From an uncultured Neglectibacter sp. (GTDB taxonomy: Bacteria; Bacillota; Clostridia; Oscillospirales; Acutalibacteraceae), in contig CAJFSY010000002.1 in the NCBI GenBank assembly GCA_904419785.1, positions 97,374 through 161,373 of the forward strand: 64,000 nt of DNA. Direction: 5' to 3'. A program made the position numbers and the translations under genes. This document shows positions 61,205 to 64,000 of the stretch, in pieces. Positions within the stretch are counted from its first letter, which is position 1, and every line of letters begins with the position of its first letter. The notes beneath the pieces are model-generated. The model had not been told where the DNA came from, made no database searches, and was given only the letters and a program-made list of their open reading frames with translations.

Positions 61205-63034
61205 ATGTGTGGTATTGTGGGATATATCGGTGAGGAGCAGGCGGCTCCCATCCTGCTCAACGGTCTGCAAAAGCTGGAATACCGGGGATATGACTCTGCC
61301 GGTGTGGCAGTGTATAACGATTCTGGTATGCACGTTGTGAAATCTAAGGGCCGCCTGAGCGTGCTGGACGGCATTTTAGAGGGAGGCAAAAACCTGCCGG
61401 GCACAGTGGGCATCGGTCATACCCGATGGGCTACTCACGGGGCGCCCTCAGATGTGAACTCTCATCCCCAGGTCAGCGATGGGGGAAAGTTCGCTGTGGT
61501 GCATAACGGCATTATCGAGAATTACCTGTATTTGAAAAACCACTTGATCCGCCGTGGTGTGGAGTTCGTATCGGATACGGATACAGAAGTAGTGGCTCAA
61601 ATGCTGGAATATTATTATAAAGGCGACGTGCTGGACGCTATCATCCAGGTCATCGACCGGGTGGAAGGAAGCTATGCTCTGGGGATTATCTGCGCGGACT
61701 GCCCTGAGAAGATTTACGCAGTGCGCAAGGATAGCCCGTTGATCATCGGGATCGGCAAAGGGGAAAATTACATTGCTTCCGACGTGCCCGCCATTTTGTC
61801 CCGCACCCGTGATATTTACCGTTTGAAAGACCAAGAGATCGCTGTACTCACCCGTGATTCCATCGAATTTTACGACCAGGACCGGGAGAGCATCCAAAAG
61901 GAGCCGGAGCGCATCCAGTGGGATATTACCGCGGCGGAAAAAGGCGGCTATGAGCATTTCATGATGAAAGAGATTTGCGAACAGCCCGAAGCCTTGCGCA
62001 AAACTATCTCCCCCCGTATTCGGGACGGTCATGTGGTGTTGGATGATATCACTCTCACGCCAGAACAGATTCGGGATATCCGAAAGGTGTTCATTGTTGC
62101 CTGCGGCACTTCTTATCATGTGGGAGTAGTGGCCAAATATGCCTTTGAGCGGCTGCTGAAAATCCCGCTGGAGGTGGACGTGGCTTCTGAATTCCGTTAT
62201 CGTGACCCGATTTTGGATGAAAAGACACTGGTCATCATCATTAGCCAGTCTGGTGAAACAGCGGATACTTTGGCGGCTCTGCGTATGGCCAAACAGCGGG
62301 GATGCCGTGTGCTTTCCATTGTCAACGTGGTGGGAAGCACCATTGCCAACGAGTCCGACGATGTGCTGTATACCTGGGCCGGCCCGGAAATCGCCGTGGC
62401 TTCCACCAAGGCTTACAGCACCCAGCTGGCGGTGATCTATATGATCGCTTTGTATATGGCGGAACAGCTGGGGGAAATCCCGCAGGAAGAGCTGGACCGC
62501 TATATGGACGATTTACAGCGGCTGCCCGATCTGGCGGAGGCCAGTTTGGCGGATAAAAAGACGATCCAGTATTTCGCTTCCCGATATTTTAACGCCAAAG
62601 ACATGTATTTTATTGGCCGCAACGTGGACTATGCCGCTTCTTTGGAAGCTTCTTTGAAGTTGAAGGAGATCTCCTATATCCACTCGGAAGCGTATACGGG
62701 CGGCGAGTTGAAGCATGGCCCCATTTCCCTTATCGAGGATGGCACTTTGGTCATTGCCATTTCCACCTATGAAAAGCTGTTTGACAAGATGATGTCCAAT
62801 GTCCGGGAAGTGAAGGCCCGCGGCGCTGTGGTGTTGGGCATTACCGTCCGGGGAAAAGAAGAAGCTCTCTCTCAAGAGACAGATTATCAATTCTGTATTC
62901 CTAAGATTACGGATTTCATGCTTCCTTCTTTGTCCATCCTGCCCTTGCAGCTGTTCGCCTACTATGTGGCGTCCATGAAAGGCTGCGATATTGATAAGCC
63001 CCGGAACTTGGCGAAATCTGTCACAGTGGAATAA
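61205..63034 (+). CDS. glmS: Glutamine-fructose-6-phosphate aminotransferase
   Basis: First step to UDP-GlcNAc, drawing on fructose-6-phosphate from Pgi and feeding MurA. 609 residues: MCGIVGYIG puts the amidotransferase Cys at residue 2; EYRGYDSAGVA and HTRWATHG follow; two SIS domains (about 285-425 and 455-600) have ISQSGETADTLAALRMAK and LKHGPISLIEDGT, and the protein ends KPRNLAKSVTVE. ATG 61205 with AAAGGAG; the track start 10 codons earlier removes the need for Cys2. No glmS ribozyme was recognised in the 127-base spacer, which does hold a GGGCTTC/GAAGCCC stem. Confidence 0.98.
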   Translation: MCGIVGYIGEEQAAPILLNGLQKLEYRGYDSAGVAVYNDSGMHVVKSKGRLSVLDGILEGGKNLPGTVGIGHTRWATHGAPSDVNSHPQVSDGGKFAVVHNGIIENYLYLKNHLIRRGVEFVSDTDTEVVAQMLEYYYKGDVLDAIIQVIDRVEGSYALGIICADCPEKIYAVRKDSPLIIGIGKGENYIASDVPAILSRTRDIYRLKDQEIAVLTRDSIEFYDQDRESIQKEPERIQWDITAAEKGGYEHFMMKEICEQPEALRKTISPRIRDGHVVLDDITLTPEQIRDIRKVFIVACGTSYHVGVVAKYAFERLLKIPLEVDVASEFRYRDPILDEKTLVIIISQSGETADTLAALRMAKQRGCRVLSIVNVVGSTIANESDDVLYTWAGPEIAVASTKAYSTQLAVIYMIALYMAEQLGEIPQEELDRYMDDLQRLPDLAEASLADKKTIQYFASRYFNAKDMYFIGRNVDYAASLEASLKLKEISYIHSEAYTGGELKHGPISLIEDGTLVIAISTYEKLFDKMMSNVREVKARGAVVLGITVRGKEEALSQETDYQFCIPKITDFMLPSLSILPLQLFAYYVASMKGCDIDKPRNLAKSVTVE

Positions 63035-63048
63035 GAATCGGTTCGTTT

Positions 63049-63082
63049 GGATAAGCTCGGGATACCGGGCTTATCCTTTTTT
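63049..63082 (+). terminator. Terminator of glmS
   Basis: GGATAAGCTCGG, loop GATA, CCGGGCTTATCC followed by TTTTTT: near-perfect twelve-base stem. Confidence 0.92.
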
Positions 63083-63132
63083 AAAAGAAAGCATGGCAGC
63101 CTGCAGGAGTTTGCGGGAGATGGGAGGAAAGG

Positions 63133-63228
63133 ATGGCAGAAACGATACGGAAAGCTACAGTGAAAGATGTTTCCCGGTTGGCGGAAATTTCTTTTTCTCT
63201 TCCGCACTCTCGTATTCTATTACGTTGA
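63133..63228 (+). pseudogene. Truncated start of a GNAT acetyltransferase gene
   Basis: GGGAGGAAAGG precedes ATG 63133, and the first residues AETIRKATVKDVSRLAEI are a typical GNAT N-terminus (the R-x-A-T-x-x-D pattern of strand 1 and helix 1). After codon ~19 the sequence turns into transposase-derived DNA and stops at TGA 63226 after 31 codons. Only the opening of the gene survives; the acetyl-CoA-binding part is gone. Confidence 0.7.
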
Positions 63229-63919
63229 TACTCTCTCCGCGGTAATCAACCCCTGTGACATAGTCATAAACTCCTTCCGGCTTTTCCTCCCGGTTCTTTT
63301 CCCGCCTTTTTAATACCTGATACTCCTGATTAATACTGGGGATGCTCCCTTCCTTGTATCGTAAAATATATTTCCATTTCTTCCTGCGGCATTCTTTAAA
63401 AAATCCTTCACTCGCATACAAGCTGTCCCCGCAGATACATATCTGCAGCATCGGGAATTCCTGTTTCAAACGCTCCATCAGCCGTTTCGCTCCTTCCTGC
63501 ACACAATCCTGCTTATCCACTTCCCGCTTTTCATTCTCAATAAACTCTGTCAGTATGCTCACCTGAATCTTTTCGTGAAGGACGACCTTTGCTTCCAATA
63601 CATAATAGTAGTATTCTGTATATTCTTCCTCGGTTCCTTTCTTCTTACGACAGAACAGGCTGTGTTCCCCCAGATCTTTTCTGCTCCGATACAACTGTGT
63701 CCCATCTATGATGATCTGCCAGTACTTTCCACGAAGCCGCGCATCCTCAAATGCCCTGCTCCGGATCAGCCTGTATACCAGCCGCCATACAACTTTCTGA
63801 AGTTCATCCGATGAAAACCGTTTCAGATAATTGTTGATCGTTTCCCAATAAGGTACCGCCAGAGGGCCTGATCTGACCCTCTCACTTGTAGGCCACGGGA
63901 GAGGCCATTTGTTGCGCAA
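63155..63919 (-). pseudogene. Transposase fragment, C-terminally truncated (IS4-like DDE family)
   Basis: The 254-residue frame has the DDE transposase features IIIDGTQLYRSRK and ICGDSLYASEGFFKE. The last ~10 residues (FPPTGKHLSL) come from the opposite strand of the GNAT gene, so the true C-terminus, which should include the third catalytic acid and an NEGFN-type motif, is missing. The frame also stays open upstream of the TTG at 63919 to about 63982, so the N-terminus is uncertain and no good ribosome binding site is seen. Lower GC than the neighbouring genes. Non-functional unless another copy acts in trans. Confidence 0.75.
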
Positions 63920-64000
63920 AATCAGAAAATTCAGATAAATGAGAGCAAAATAAAAAAGGTCTAACTGATCAGCAAAAATCAGTTAGACCTTTTACTTATG
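63193..64000 (-). mobile_element. Insertion-sequence remnant at the right edge of the window
   Basis: AT-richer segment from the GNAT junction (about 63190-63195) to the window end, carrying the transposase fragment and a strong hairpin at its outer side. The terminal inverted repeats and target duplication cannot be identified because one end is deleted and the other may lie outside the window. Confidence 0.65.
63954..63993. repeat. 16-bp perfect inverted repeat near the IS outer end
   Basis: AAAAGGTCTAACTGAT, eight-base spacer, ATCAGTTAGACCTTTT. With T-runs on both strands it would act as a bidirectional terminator, as commonly found at IS ends to block transcription entering the element. 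Confidence 0.8.

Overview
The window is an ordinary stretch of chromosome from a Gram-positive anaerobic Clostridia, most likely a gut Oscillospiraceae/Ruminococcaceae-type bacterium. The basis is a GC content I judge by eye to be a little over 50 percent, strong AGGAGG-type ribosome binding sites, perfect or near-perfect sigma-A promoters (TTGACA-17-TATAAT), Firmicutes gene orders (infC-rpmI-rplT, topA-trmFO, plsX-rnc-smc-ftsY, yhbY-nadD-yqeK-rsfS, DUF177-rpmF, DUF512-der-plsY), ThyX, a Bce-type ABC transporter, GH2 and GH29 host-glycan enzymes, and an XRE-cupin regulator. Genus cannot be fixed from the sequence alone. No rRNA, tRNA or CRISPR array was seen.

Layout. 1-858: 3' end of a GH2 beta-mannosidase-like gene. 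898-3336: translation operon with an attenuated leader, infC (AUU start), rpmI, rplT and a SpoU-type RNA methylase, overlapping dprA (to 4714). 4738-16453: topA, trmFO, plsX, rnc, a radical SAM gene, smc, ftsY and the house-cleaning nucleotidase rdgB. 16460-21926: a DUF3795 protein, yhbY, a nadD-yqeK fusion, rsfS, a DUF2441 gene and leuS. 22037-25120 (minus): Bce-type ABC ATPase and permease plus a small membrane protein. 25303-31321: HAD phosphatase (minus), surface GH10-like glycosidase, XRE-cupin regulator with an acyl-CoA ligase, and a DUF6056 membrane protein (minus). 31488-36031: GH29 fucosidase, CutC and a large cytoplasmic transglutaminase-fold protein, apparently one operon. 36101-43583: nitroreductase, an orphan solute-binding lipoprotein, thyX, tmk, a DJ-1 protein, folate cyclo-ligase, mltG and a U32 peptidase. 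43690-54333: D,D-carboxypeptidase, pgi, a small P-loop protein, DUF177-rpmF, DUF512-der-plsY, murA, a YycJ hydrolase and rlmH. 54382-57193 (minus): PfoR-like membrane protein and gdhA. 57477-63034: purC, purB, purA and glmS. 63133-64000: a truncated GNAT acetyltransferase gene abutting a truncated transposase.

How it fits together. Most genes are core information processing (initiation, ribosome assembly and silencing, tRNA/rRNA modification, chromosome segregation, SRP targeting) and envelope supply (PlsX/PlsY, MurA, GlmS, MltG, DacF, PBP-linked). The accessory layer is glycan use (GH2, GH29, GH10-like, CutC, transglutaminase-fold protein) and peptide-antibiotic sensing or transport (Bce-type).

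The most interesting irregularities are: FtsY with its acidic A region moved to the C-terminus and ending in a basic-aromatic patch; a nadD-yqeK in-frame fusion that still carries yqeK's ribosome binding site; the IF3 AUU start beneath a transcription attenuator; a DprA with a recently duplicated winged-helix tail; and the fucosidase/CutC/transglutaminase-fold operon, which could be a cytosolic glycopeptide-processing module. I did not find a clear, wholly undescribed system; the operon at 31488-36031 is the best candidate.
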